Below, piece after piece: positions 20,814 through 28,722 of a stretch of 64,000 bases of DNA. Every line of letters starts with the position of its first letter. Position 1 is the first letter of the stretch. Origin of the DNA: Rhizobium album. GTDB lineage: Bacteria > Pseudomonadota > Alphaproteobacteria > Rhizobiales > Rhizobiaceae. Location of the stretch: NCBI RefSeq assembly GCF_003122325.1, contig NZ_QFBC01000007.1, positions 124,001 to 188,000 of the forward strand, in the 5' to 3' direction. Both the position numbers and the translations under genes were made by a program. The notes below the pieces were generated by a model. That model was given only the letters and a program-made list of their open reading frames with translations, was not told where the DNA came from and ran no database searches.

Positions 20814-21539
20814 ATGCGCGTGATCGTTACTCGGCCGCATCTTTCCGGCCACCGCACCGCGGAGCGACTGCGCCAGCGCGGCCACGTGCCGGTGGTGCTG
20901 CCGTTGACCGCGCCGACCCACGACGTGCTTGCCGCCAGACGGGCGCTGGAAAAGCCCTACGGCGCCCTGGCGATCACCAGCGCCGAAGCGGTTCGCGCCC
21001 TGTCGAAGCTTGAGGACGGGCTCGATCCGCATCGCGCCGCCACGCTTTTCACCGTCGGCAAGGCGACCGCCGCCGCGGCCCGGAACGCCGGCTTCACCGC
21101 AGCCCGTTCCGCCGATGGCAGCGGCGTGGAGCTTGCCGCCCTGATCGCAGATCATTTCGCCAGGCACGGCACCCCCGCCGATCCCCTGCTTTATCTCGCC
21201 GGCCGGCCGCGGGCCGCCGGTTTCGAGCGGGCGCTGGCGGAGACGGCCATCGCCTTCCGCACTGTCGAATGTTACCACATGCTGCCGATCGACCATGACC
21301 CCGACGATCTTCGCCAGACCCTGGTGGAGCGCCCTGTCGACGTGGTGCTTTTTTACTCGCGGGAAAATGTCGAGCGGTTTTTCAGCCTGCCGGTGTTCCT
21401 CCGCGACCAGGCCGCGCTCAGCCGGACGCGCTTCCTCTGCCTCAGCCGCAACATCGCAAACGCCGTGCCGCCGCAATTCGATACGCAGATCGGCGTTGCC
21501 GCATCTCCGGAGGAAGACGATCTTCTTTACCTTGTCTGA
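20814..21539 (+). CDS. hemD: uroporphyrinogen-III synthase
   Basis: HemD cyclises hydroxymethylbilane to uroporphyrinogen III. It is a poorly conserved family; this 241-residue protein shows the two-domain pattern: VIVTRPHLSGHRTAERL at the start, AITSAEAVRAL in domain 1, and VVLFYSRENVERFF near 180, the usual SPSAV-like segment of domain 2. Position directly behind hemC and ahead of the mitofilin-like and hemY genes supports the call. A stem-loop terminator follows at 21547-21579. Confidence 0.93.
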   Translation: MRVIVTRPHLSGHRTAERLRQRGHVPVVLPLTAPTHDVLAARRALEKPYGALAITSAEAVRALSKLEDGLDPHRAATLFTVGKATAAAARNAGFTAARSADGSGVELAALIADHFARHGTPADPLLYLAGRPRAAGFERALAETAIAFRTVECYHMLPIDHDPDDLRQTLVERPVDVVLFYSRENVERFFSLPVFLRDQAALSRTRFLCLSRNIANAVPPQFDTQIGVAASPEEDDLLYLV

Positions 21540-21546
21540 ACCATGC

Positions 21547-21579
21547 AAAGGCCGCAAAATTTCGCGAAGGCCTTTTCTT
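21547..21579 (+). terminator. stem-loop terminator after hemD
   Basis: AAAGGCC pairs with GGCCTTT, with an inner CGC/GCG helix, and is followed by TTTTCTT. It begins 8 bases after the hemD stop and suggests that hemCD and the mitofilin-like/hemY genes are at least partly separate transcripts. Confidence 0.65.
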
Positions 21580-21630
21580 GGCAGGTTTTGCTGACTAGTT
21601 TTGTTGCAGCGCATGGAAGAAGAGGTAGCC

Positions 21631-22812
21631 ATGATTCCGGAAGATCCGTCACGCCACTCCAAAACGCCCGAGGAACCGGTCACCATCGACCTGTCCGCGG
21701 AAGACGTGACCGAGGCGGAAAAATCCCGGCTCGCCGACGAGCCGCCGGCAGAGGTCGAGACCGGGACCGTCGAACAGGCGGAAACCGTCGAGAACGCCGC
21801 CGATGCCGCCGACCGTCCGCAACCGGAAGCCGAGGCAGCACGGCCCGTCTTCGAACCCGAACGGCCGGTGGAAAAGCCGCGGCAACAGCCGGCAACGGCA
21901 GCCTTGATCGCTGCCGGCATCTTCGGCGGCATCGTCGCGCTCGCCGGTGCCGGCAGCATGCAATATGCCGGATATTTCCCCGGCGCTTCGCCTGCCATCG
22001 ACAATTCGGCGCTGACCAGCGAGATCGCGGCGCTGAAGGCAAAGGTCGCGACGCTGGCTTCGACCCCCGCCCCGCAGGCCGATACCAGCGCTATCGAGCA
22101 GCGCCTTGCGGCCCTGGAACACGCTGCCGCCAGCCCGGCCGCGGCCGGTGACGACGGCGCCGTCTCCGCCCTGCAGGACAAGCTAACCGGCCTGACGGAA
22201 ACCGTCGACCGCCTCTCCAGTGCCGCCGGCGAGGCACAGAGCGGCGCCAGCCAGCTGACGCAACGCCTCGACGCCATCGAAAAGAAGCTGTCCGAGCCGC
22301 AGAACGACGGCACCGTCGCCCGCACCATCGCGCTGACGGCCATCAAGGCGGCGATCGATCGCGGCGGCCCGTTCGTCACCGAACTGGAGACGCTGGCCAG
22401 CGTCAGCCCCGACGATCCGGCCGTGGCCAGCCTGCAGCCGTTCGCAGCCGCAGGCGTGGCGTCCCGCGCCGACCTCGTCAAAGAGTTCGAGACCGCCGCC
22501 CCGGCGATCCTGGAAGCCATCAACCAGCCCGATCCGGATGCCGGACTTGGCGACCGCCTGCTGACCAGCGCCCTGTCGCTGGTGACCGTGCGCGATGTCG
22601 GCAACGTCGAAGGCACGGCACCGGAAGCGGTGATCGCCCGGATCGAAGACAAGGTGAAGCGTGGCGACCTCAAGGCAGCCGTTGCCGAATGGGACGGCCT
22701 GCCTGAGGCAGGCAAGACCGCCGCCGCCGGCTTCAAGAAAGCGCTCGACGATCGCATGCAGATCGAAGACCTCGTCAATGCGGCGGTGACCGCCGGCAAC
22801 AAACAGATCTGA
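21631..22812 (+). CDS. mitofilin (Mic60)-like inner membrane protein, COG4223
   Basis: The 393-residue protein has an acidic Pro/Glu-rich cytoplasmic N-terminus (1-85), one membrane helix (about 89-110), a long Ala-rich coiled coil (about 125-225) and a C-terminal domain resembling mitofilin. The gene hemD-mitofilin-hemY order is the known context of alphaproteobacterial Mic60, a proposed ancestor of mitochondrial cristae organisers. The ATG at 21631 has AGAGG upstream; an ATG at 21613 and a TTG at 21601 are alternatives. Family recognition rests on architecture and context. Confidence 0.85.
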   Translation: MIPEDPSRHSKTPEEPVTIDLSAEDVTEAEKSRLADEPPAEVETGTVEQAETVENAADAADRPQPEAEAARPVFEPERPVEKPRQQPATAALIAAGIFGGIVALAGAGSMQYAGYFPGASPAIDNSALTSEIAALKAKVATLASTPAPQADTSAIEQRLAALEHAAASPAAAGDDGAVSALQDKLTGLTETVDRLSSAAGEAQSGASQLTQRLDAIEKKLSEPQNDGTVARTIALTAIKAAIDRGGPFVTELETLASVSPDDPAVASLQPFAAAGVASRADLVKEFETAAPAILEAINQPDPDAGLGDRLLTSALSLVTVRDVGNVEGTAPEAVIARIEDKVKRGDLKAAVAEWDGLPEAGKTAAAGFKKALDDRMQIEDLVNAAVTAGNKQI

Positions 22813-22825
22813 GGCCCAGGACGAC

Positions 22826-24448
22826 ATGATCAGAATTCTCATATTTGCCGTCCTCGTTCTCGCTCTCGGTTTCGGCTTTTCCTGGCTTGCCGACAGGCCA
22901 GGCGAGCTCTCCATCCTCTGGCAGGGCAAACTCGTCGAGATGAGCCTGATGGTTGCCGCCAGCCTGGTGGTGGCGCTTGTCGCCGCCGTCATGATCGTCT
23001 GGTGGCTGGTGCGCACCATCTGGACCTCGCCGCATTCCGTCACCCGCTATTTTCGCGCCCGCAAGCGTGACCGCGGCTACCAGGCGCTGTCGACCGGGCT
23101 GATCGCCGCCGGTGCCGGCAATGCCGTTCTCGCCGCCAAGATGGCCGCCCGCAGCCGCGGCCTGATCAGCGCCGACCAGGAACCGCTCATTCACCTGCTG
23201 GAAGCCCAGACCGCGCTGATCGAAGGCAAGCACGATGCGGCACGGAAAAAATTCGAGCTGATGGCCGACGATCCCGAAACCCGCGAACTCGGCTTGCGCG
23301 GCCTCTATCTCGAAGCCCGCCGGCTCGGCGCCAACGAGGCGGCGCGGCAATATGCCGAGCAGGCCGCAGAAAAGGCGCCCTACCTGCCCTGGGCGGCGCA
23401 GGCGACGCTGGAATATCGCTGTCAGGCAGGCCATTGGGACGATGCGATCCGGTTGCTGGAGCAGCAGCGCGTCGCCCATGTGCTCGACAAGAAGGCCGCC
23501 GAACGCACCAAGGCCGTGCTTTTGACGGCGCGTGCCGGCGACCTGCTGGAAGCCGATCCGAAGGCCGCCCGCAACGATGCGCTCGCGGCGCTGAAGCTTG
23601 CGCCCGGGCTGGTTCCGGCCGCCCTGATCGCCGCCAGGAGCTATTTCCGCGAGGACAACACCCGCAAGGCCTCCGCCGTGCTGGAACAGGTGTGGAAGAT
23701 GGCGCCGGATGCCGAGATCGGCCGCGCCTATGTCCGCGCCCGCAGCGGCGACAGCGTGCTCGACCGGCTGAAGCGCGCCGACCGGCTGGAAGCGCTGAAA
23801 CCCAACAATGTCGAATCGCTGCTCGTCGTCGCCCGCGCGGCACTCGATGCCAGGCAGTTCGGGCGCGCCCGCGCCAAGGCCGAGGCCGCCGCCCGCATGG
23901 ATGCGCGCGAAGGCGTCTTCCTGCTGCTCGCCGATATCGAGGAGGCCGAGACCGGCGACCAGGGCCGTATCCGCCACTGGCTCGCCCAGGCCCTCAGGGC
24001 GCCGCGCGATCCGGCCTGGGTCGCCGACGGTTTCGTTTCCGACAAATGGCTGCCGGTATCGCCAGTCACCGGCCGGCTGGACGCCTTCGAATGGAAGGCG
24101 CCCTTCGGCCAGCTCGACGGGCCGGTCGAGGACGGCTCGCTGTCGAACGGCGAACAGGCGCTGCGCTCGCTGCCGCCGCTCAGCGCCGTCGAGTCCGAAC
24201 CGGAGCCGTTTCCGGAAGAGGAGAAGGTGATCGAGGCCGAGGTGGTTCCGGCGCGAACGGAAACTCTCATTGCCGAACCGCTGCGCGAACAGCCGCCGGT
24301 AAAGCTGGTAAAGACCGAAAAGGCGGAGACGGTCGCCACCAGGGAAAAACCGGCACCGGATCCTTTCTTCGGCCGCCCGCCGGATGATCCCGGCGTCAAG
24401 AACCGCGACAGCGAAACCGATTCCAAGACGCGCTTGCGTCTCTTCTGA
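22826..24448 (+). CDS. hemY: HemY family protein (TPR-containing inner membrane protein)
   Basis: This 540-residue protein has two N-terminal membrane helices (about 2-20 and 38-60), the HemY_N signature around PGELSILWQGK, then alpha-helical TPR-like repeats to about 390. A charged, Pro/Glu-rich tail follows. HemY proteins of this class are linked to haem synthesis by gene neighbourhood and are not the protoporphyrinogen oxidase of the same name. It follows the mitofilin-like gene by 13 bases, and TerB follows 21 bases later. Confidence 0.95.
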   Translation: MIRILIFAVLVLALGFGFSWLADRPGELSILWQGKLVEMSLMVAASLVVALVAAVMIVWWLVRTIWTSPHSVTRYFRARKRDRGYQALSTGLIAAGAGNAVLAAKMAARSRGLISADQEPLIHLLEAQTALIEGKHDAARKKFELMADDPETRELGLRGLYLEARRLGANEAARQYAEQAAEKAPYLPWAAQATLEYRCQAGHWDDAIRLLEQQRVAHVLDKKAAERTKAVLLTARAGDLLEADPKAARNDALAALKLAPGLVPAALIAARSYFREDNTRKASAVLEQVWKMAPDAEIGRAYVRARSGDSVLDRLKRADRLEALKPNNVESLLVVARAALDARQFGRARAKAEAAARMDAREGVFLLLADIEEAETGDQGRIRHWLAQALRAPRDPAWVADGFVSDKWLPVSPVTGRLDAFEWKAPFGQLDGPVEDGSLSNGEQALRSLPPLSAVESEPEPFPEEEKVIEAEVVPARTETLIAEPLREQPPVKLVKTEKAETVATREKPAPDPFFGRPPDDPGVKNRDSETDSKTRLRLF

Positions 24449-24469
24449 ACCCTTGAGGACCGACACCCG

Positions 24470-24952
24470 ATGCTGGAGCGCCTGCAGACGTTTTTCCAAA
24501 GCCTGACAACCAGCCGCTCCACCAGCGAATTTGCCCCCGGCGATCCATTGATCGCCGTGGCCGCGCTCTGCACCCAGGTGATGGAGGCGGATGGCCTGGT
24601 TTCGGACAGCGAAACCACAAAGCTCCGCTCGCTGCTGCGCGAACATTACGATCTCGACGGCAGCAAGCTCGATGCGCTGATCGAGGCCGGCCGCGAAGCC
24701 GGCAACGAGGCCGTCGATTATTATCGCTTCACCGCCGACCTGAAACGGCACCTCGACGAGAACCAGCGGATCGAACTGATCGGTATCCTCTGGGACATCG
24801 TTTATGCCGACGGCGTGCGCAACGAGATGGAAGACCACGTCATCTGGCGCATCGCCGACCTGCTCGGCATTTCGGGCAATGACCGTATCACCCAGCGCCG
24901 TCAGGCCGCCGCCCGTGCGCCGGAAAGCGCCGGAGGCGGCGATGATCATTGA
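24470..24952 (+). CDS. TerB family protein
   Basis: The 160-residue all-alpha protein shows the TerB-like pattern: AVAALCTQVMEADGLVSDSETTKL (residues about 25-48) with acidic putative metal ligands, and a second IDVWDIVYADG-like helix (LWDIVYADGVRNEMEDH). This COG4103 type is widespread as a stand-alone gene and need not relate to tellurite. It overlaps the glutamine amidotransferase gene by 11 bases. Function unknown. Confidence 0.9.
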   Translation: MLERLQTFFQSLTTSRSTSEFAPGDPLIAVAALCTQVMEADGLVSDSETTKLRSLLREHYDLDGSKLDALIEAGREAGNEAVDYYRFTADLKRHLDENQRIELIGILWDIVYADGVRNEMEDHVIWRIADLLGISGNDRITQRRQAAARAPESAGGGDDH

Positions 24953-25667
24953 CCCTGCGTCACCGCATCGCAAGCCGCCGGTGCTGATCGTCTTGCACCA
25001 GGAGCGGTCCAGTCCCGGCCGCGTCGGCCAGATGCTGGTGGAGAAGGGATACCACCTCGACATCCGCCGGCCGGTGCTCGGCGATCCGCTGCCGGTGACG
25101 CTGGAAAACCATGCGGGCGCCGTCGTTTTCGGCGGGCCGATGAGCGCCAACGACCCGGATGATTTCGTCAAGCGCGAGATCGACTGGCTCGGCGTGCCCT
25201 TGAAGGAGCGCCGGCCCTATCTCGGCATCTGCCTCGGCGCGCAGATGCTGGTGCGCCATCTTGGCGGCACCGTCGCCAGCCACAGGGACGGGCTGACGGA
25301 AATCGGCTGGTATCCGCTACGCGCTACCGAAAGCGGCAAGGCGCTGCTGCCCTGGCCGCAAATGGTCTATCATTTTCACCGCGAAGGCTTCGACCTGCCG
25401 GCCGGCGCCGAGCTTCTGGCGGAAGGCGACGTCTATCCCCATCAGGCCTTCCGCTACGGCGAGACGGCCTGGGGCCTGCAGTTCCACGCCGAGCTGACCC
25501 GCGCCATGATGCATCGCTGGGTGGTCCACGGCGCGCATCGCTTTACGATGCCCAACGCCCAGCTCGGCAAGGCGCATCTCGACGGCCGCTTCCTGCACGA
25601 CGCGCCGCTGCGCTCCTGGCTGTCGACCTTCCTCGACCTGGTCTTCGCCGAAAACCTTCAGCGCTGA
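24942..25667 (+). CDS. class I glutamine amidotransferase-like protein
   Basis: The 241-residue protein is a stand-alone GATase1 domain. The nucleophile is the Cys in GICLGAQML (about residue 93), and the His/Glu pair is in LQFHAELT near residue 183. The ATG at 24942 lies in the end of the TerB gene and has GGAGG 5 bases upstream; longer frames only read TerB in another phase. Stand-alone members hydrolyse gamma-glutamyl compounds or act with a synthetase encoded elsewhere. Substrate unknown. Confidence 0.93.
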   Translation: MIIDPASPHRKPPVLIVLHQERSSPGRVGQMLVEKGYHLDIRRPVLGDPLPVTLENHAGAVVFGGPMSANDPDDFVKREIDWLGVPLKERRPYLGICLGAQMLVRHLGGTVASHRDGLTEIGWYPLRATESGKALLPWPQMVYHFHREGFDLPAGAELLAEGDVYPHQAFRYGETAWGLQFHAELTRAMMHRWVVHGAHRFTMPNAQLGKAHLDGRFLHDAPLRSWLSTFLDLVFAENLQR

Positions 25668-25795
25668 TCGCCGATCCGCCGGGGCGCGTCGAGCGCATCG
25701 ATGCGACGCAGCTGCGGAAAACCCATCGCCCAGATGATCGAGACGGCAAGCGTGCCGAAGCCAGTTGCCGGCCATGCCGGTCGAAAGCGGCGCGT
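25658..25795 (-). pseudogene. possible remnant of an MFS transporter C-terminus
   Basis: A minus-strand frame ending at 25658 reads WPATGFGTLAVSIIWA then MGFPQLRRIDAL, which resembles the final helix and tail of MFS_3-type exporters. No further transporter sequence is visible upstream, and the frame slightly overlaps the amidotransferase stop on the other strand. If real it is a decayed fragment of about 45 codons; it may also be chance. Confidence 0.25.
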
Positions 25796-25885
25796 TAAAC
25801 ATGATTCATCTTGCCATCGGCCGCGGCTCTTGCCCGTTAACTCGCCAATGTCTACATGTCTGTCAACAACGAATTGGAGACGCCG

Positions 25886-26176
25886 ATGCTCGCGCTTTTT
25901 CAAACCATTGATCTGGCTTTGAATATTTATACCTGGATCCTGATCGCCAGTGCCGTGTTTTCCTGGCTCTATGCCTTCAACGTCATCAATGCCAACAACC
26001 AGTTCGTCAATTCGGTGACGCTGTTCCTCTACAATGTCACCGATCCGGTGCTGCGGCCGATCCGGCGGCTGCTGCCCAATCTCGGCGGCATCGACATTTC
26101 GCCGATCATCCTGCTTCTGATCATCTTCTTCATCCGCTCGCTGATGTGGAACACAATCTATCCCATGGTCGCTTGA
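25886..26176 (+). CDS. YggT family membrane protein
   Basis: The 96-residue protein has two membrane helices (about 5-28 and 68-92) and the central YggT motif [22 protein letters not shown]. The ATG at 25886 has GGAGA 6 bases upstream; an upstream ATG was rejected for lacking one. YggT proteins are linked to cell division and membrane maintenance, without a defined mechanism. The DUF167 gene overlaps its stop, a widely conserved yggT-DUF167 pairing. Confidence 0.95.
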   Translation: MLALFQTIDLALNIYTWILIASAVFSWLYAFNVINANNQFVNSVTLFLYNVTDPVLRPIRRLLPNLGGIDISPIILLLIIFFIRSLMWNTIYPMVA

Positions 26177-26493
26177 GCCGGCCGCCCTACCAGGTGTTTG
26201 CCGATCACATCCGCCTCTCCCTTCGCCTGACGCCGAACAGCGGGCGCGACGCGATCGAAGGCATCGAGGCGGATGCAGACGGGCTGCCGCTGCTCAAGGC
26301 ACGCGTCACCGCGGTCCCGGAGAAAGGCAAGGCGAACAAGGCGCTGATCGCACTGGTCGCCAAGCGGCTGGGCATTGCGAAATCCAAGATTTCCCTGGTT
26401 TCAGGCGAGACCGCGCGTAAAAAAATCCTCCGCATCGACGGCGATGCGGAGAATTTGTGCTTGCGGATCGACCGGCTGGCCGCGGAGGGCTGA
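26173..26493 (+). CDS. DUF167 (UPF0235) family protein
   Basis: The 106-residue protein is a DUF167 domain, with [12 protein letters not shown] near the start and [19 protein letters not shown] in the middle, followed by [16 protein letters not shown]. The most likely start is TTG at 26173, overlapping the yggT stop (TTGA); an ATG at 26146 inside yggT is possible. The pairing with yggT recurs in many bacteria. Function unknown. Confidence 0.9.
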   Translation: MSRPPYQVFADHIRLSLRLTPNSGRDAIEGIEADADGLPLLKARVTAVPEKGKANKALIALVAKRLGIAKSKISLVSGETARKKILRIDGDAENLCLRIDRLAAEG

Positions 26494-26498
26494 TCAGA

Positions 26499-26542
26499 GC
26501 AATTCCAGCAAAAGTGCGCAGCGGTTTTGCGTCTGGAATTGC
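26499..26542. repeat. palindromic intergenic repeat element
   Basis: GCAATTCCAG and CTGGAATTGC form perfect 10-bp outer arms, with CAAAA/TTTTG as an inner helix around GTGCGCAGCGG. Elements of this form recur between genes in many rhizobial chromosomes, in my recollection. It lies in the 100-base gap between convergent DUF167 and ppa genes. Confidence 0.6.
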
Positions 26543-26559
26543 GTAGAAACAGAAGATAG

Positions 26560-26594
26560 AGCCTTTTCGCGCTTCGAAGAAACGCGCAAAGGCT
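26560..26594. terminator. possible bidirectional stem-loop between DUF167 and ppa
   Basis: AGCCTTTTCGCG pairs with CGCGCAAAGGCT with one mismatch and an 11-base loop, at the end of two convergent genes. There is no strong T tract on either side, so activity as an intrinsic terminator is uncertain. Confidence 0.4.
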
Positions 26595-27130
26595 CAGCCC
26601 TTCGCGTCCTGGGCGCGCTCGATCGATTCGAGGATGATGCGCCGGGCGGCATCGACATCCAGCCAATCGCCGATCTTCACCCACTTGCCGGGCTCCAGAT
26701 CCTTGTAATGCGTAAAGAAGTGCTCGATCTGCTTGAGGGTGATTTCCGGCAGGTCGGTGTAGTTCTGCACCTTGTCGTAGCGGCGCGTCAGCTTCGGAAC
26801 CGGCACGGCCAGAACCTTCTCGTCCTTGCCGCCGTCGTCTTCCATCATCATCACGCCGATCGGGCGGACGTTGATGACGCAGCCGGGAACCAGCGGACGG
26901 GTATTGCAGATCAGGACGTCGAGCGGATCGCCGTCTTCACAGAGCGTGTGCGGCACGAAACCGTAATTGCCGGGATAGGTCATCGGCGTATAGAGGAAAC
27001 GGTCGACGACCAGCGTGCCCGCTTCCTTGTCCATCTCGTACTTGATCGGCTGGCCGCCGACCGGAACTTCTACGATCACATTGATGTCGTTCGGCGGGTT
27101 CTTGCCGATGGAAATTGCGTCGATGCGCAT
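26594..27130 (-). CDS. ppa: inorganic pyrophosphatase (family I)
   Basis: Ppa hydrolyses pyrophosphate and drives biosynthetic reactions forward. The 178-residue length is typical of bacterial family [12 protein letters not shown] (near 52-62) and the metal-binding [10 protein letters not shown] (near 65-74) are visible, as is the [12 protein letters not shown] helix. GGAGG lies 7 bases before the ATG. It is a single gene convergent with the yggT-DUF167 pair. Confidence 0.98.
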   Translation of the reverse strand: MRIDAISIGKNPPNDINVIVEVPVGGQPIKYEMDKEAGTLVVDRFLYTPMTYPGNYGFVPHTLCEDGDPLDVLICNTRPLVPGCVINVRPIGVMMMEDDGGKDEKVLAVPVPKLTRRYDKVQNYTDLPEITLKQIEHFFTHYKDLEPGKWVKIGDWLDVDAARRIILESIERAQDAKG

Positions 27131-27345
27131 GCAGGCCTCCAGGGGGTAAGGGAGAGATCGCTGTGCAGATAATCGCTTTCATTCCGCAACGCAACACGGC
27201 TTTTCGAACGAAGCGGACCACCTGAAATAGTCATCGCGCCGCCAAGCGAAGGGCTGTAGCGTGAAGAGGGATGGCAAACCGGTCGAGCCGAACGAATAAG
27301 CGCGCCGGGCGTTGCGTCGAAGCAGCAGGAAACGGGGGTTTTGCG

Positions 27346-27960
27346 ATGACTATGATCCGGGTCGGTATGTGTTTTGCCATGCTCATGCTCTGCGCCGCCA
27401 CGGCCGGCGCCAACGAGAGCAGCTACACCGACATGAACACCGACAGATGCAACACGCTTTCAAGCAATGAGGAAGAAGGGAGCAGCGTCTCGCTGAAATG
27501 CCGCGGCCTCGATGGTTACCCGGTCTATTTCAAGGAAGGCGATGCCCGCCAGTCGGTGTTTTTCGGTCCGGTCAGCCAATCCTACCTCGACGGTGGCTTC
27601 GAAAGCTTCGGTATGTTCAACTACGTCGGCAAGAAGATCGAATGGCGCATCGACGACAGCGGAACGCCGGTCGCGGCCATCTTGCGCTATTTCATTTCCA
27701 ATCTCGACCCGGAAACGGGCATGCCGACAAAAGCGCTCGAAGGGCAGGTCCTGGTCATTTCCCGTGTCGCTCAGCCGGACGACGAATCCGGCTGTGTCGC
27801 AGCTTATGTCGATGCCCTCGCAAACAAAGATGCCAACGGTCTCGCCCGCCAGGTGGCTGACGACATGGCCGCCAACTTCACCTGCGGACAGGACGAGCCG
27901 GCTTTTCACGGAGAACGGGGCGAACGCGCAAGCGAACCGTCACGTCACCTTCCCGAATAA
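27346..27960 (+). CDS. hypothetical secreted protein
   Basis: The 204-residue protein begins with a signal peptide (MTMIRVGMCFAMLML, cleavage near AGA-N at about residue 22). A soluble beta-rich domain with four cysteines follows (NTDRCN, LKCRG, GCVAA and FTCGQ), which could form two disulfides. The start at 27346 places the leader correctly; a longer frame from 27271 does not. I do not recognise the family. Neighbours (ppa and a GNAT gene, both on the other strand) give no functional hint. Confidence 0.7.
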   Translation: MTMIRVGMCFAMLMLCAATAGANESSYTDMNTDRCNTLSSNEEEGSSVSLKCRGLDGYPVYFKEGDARQSVFFGPVSQSYLDGGFESFGMFNYVGKKIEWRIDDSGTPVAAILRYFISNLDPETGMPTKALEGQVLVISRVAQPDDESGCVAAYVDALANKDANGLARQVADDMAANFTCGQDEPAFHGERGERASEPSRHLPE

Positions 27961-28021
27961 TCCGGGATTGCAGCGGAAGTACTGCTCGAGCACAAAATCG
28001 CAACGCATCGGACAAAGCGGA

Positions 28022-28528
28022 TCAGTTCCAGGCGAAACCGATCTTCTTCAGCGAAGTTTCCCCGAAGGCTTCCATGCCTTCGGCAATGTCCATGCCGCCG
28101 TTGGAGCGGAAGAACCGGTCGGCATGTTCGCTTTCTTCCAGGCACCAGACGACCATGCCGTTGCAGCCCAGCGTCTTCAGGAGCCGGCGTGCCTCCCCGA
28201 AGAGACGGTAACCGAGGCCGATGCCCTGATATTCCGGGCGAAGATAGATTTCGTAGATCTCGCCTTCCTGCGGCAGGGAGCGGGCGCGGTTGAGCCCCAG
28301 GGTCGCATAGCCCGCGATCGTTCCCGCAACATCCGCGACGAGCAGGGTTGCCGGGCCGCGCGTCGCCTTCCGCCACCAGCTTTCGCCGCGGCGTTCGAGC
28401 ATGTCGGTCAGGGGGCGATGGGGAATGATGCCGCCATAGGTATGCTGCCAGGCCTGGCGATGCGCATCGGCAATCGCGCGGGCATCCTGCGGCTCAGCCC
28501 TCCGAATCTCAATCGACAACGTCTTCAT
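28022..28528 (-). CDS. GNAT family N-acetyltransferase
   Basis: The 168-residue protein fits the GNAT fold. An N-terminal IRRAEPQDARAIADAHR helix is followed by VADVAGTIAGYATL, and the acetyl-CoA pyrophosphate loop region reads RPEYQGIGLGYRLF, i.e. the QGxGLG signature (about residues 101-106). The ATG at 28528 was preferred to a frame 14 codons longer because it fits the usual N-terminus. A CtrA-like box lies about 100 bases upstream. Acceptor substrate unknown. Confidence 0.93.
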   Translation of the reverse strand: MKTLSIEIRRAEPQDARAIADAHRQAWQHTYGGIIPHRPLTDMLERRGESWWRKATRGPATLLVADVAGTIAGYATLGLNRARSLPQEGEIYEIYLRPEYQGIGLGYRLFGEARRLLKTLGCNGMVVWCLEESEHADRFFRSNGGMDIAEGMEAFGETSLKKIGFAWN

Positions 28529-28623
28529 AACGCCACTTTGGTCCTGCCATAACCAAACCGCCACCGGCAATCATTGCCGATGAAGTTCTTCCCACAGGCT
28601 TTTCCCGTGGACATATCTAAAAT

Positions 28624-28638
28624 TTAACGCGTTTTTAA
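28624..28638 (-). promoter_or_regulatory. CtrA-like box upstream of the GNAT gene
   Basis: TTAA-CGCGTTT-TTAA matches the TTAA-N7-TTAA spacing of CtrA sites. It lies 96 bases upstream of the GNAT start, between that gene and the terminator of typA, a plausible promoter position. Binding is inferred. Confidence 0.35.
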
Positions 28639-28672
28639 GGAATTCGACAAGGGGAGAATGACCATAGCGCAC

Positions 28673-28700
28673 AATAAAAACCCCGGCCGGAGCCGGGGTT
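28673..28700 (-). terminator. rho-independent terminator of typA
   Basis: On the minus strand AACCCCGGC pairs with GCCGGGGTT across a 4-base loop, followed by TTTATTG. It starts 22 bases after the typA stop. Confidence 0.85.
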
Positions 28701-28722
28701 CATCAAGTGCCTGCTATCGATC

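Noticed and set aside
19824-22802. Minus-strand frame of about 990 codons across hemC, hemD and the mitofilin-like gene
   Set aside because: It spans several real genes on the opposite strand and has no domain content.
24470-24952. TerB gene as part of a tellurite/stress resistance or defence island
   Set aside because: No other ter genes or defence genes nearby; this TerB type is commonly a stand-alone housekeeping gene.
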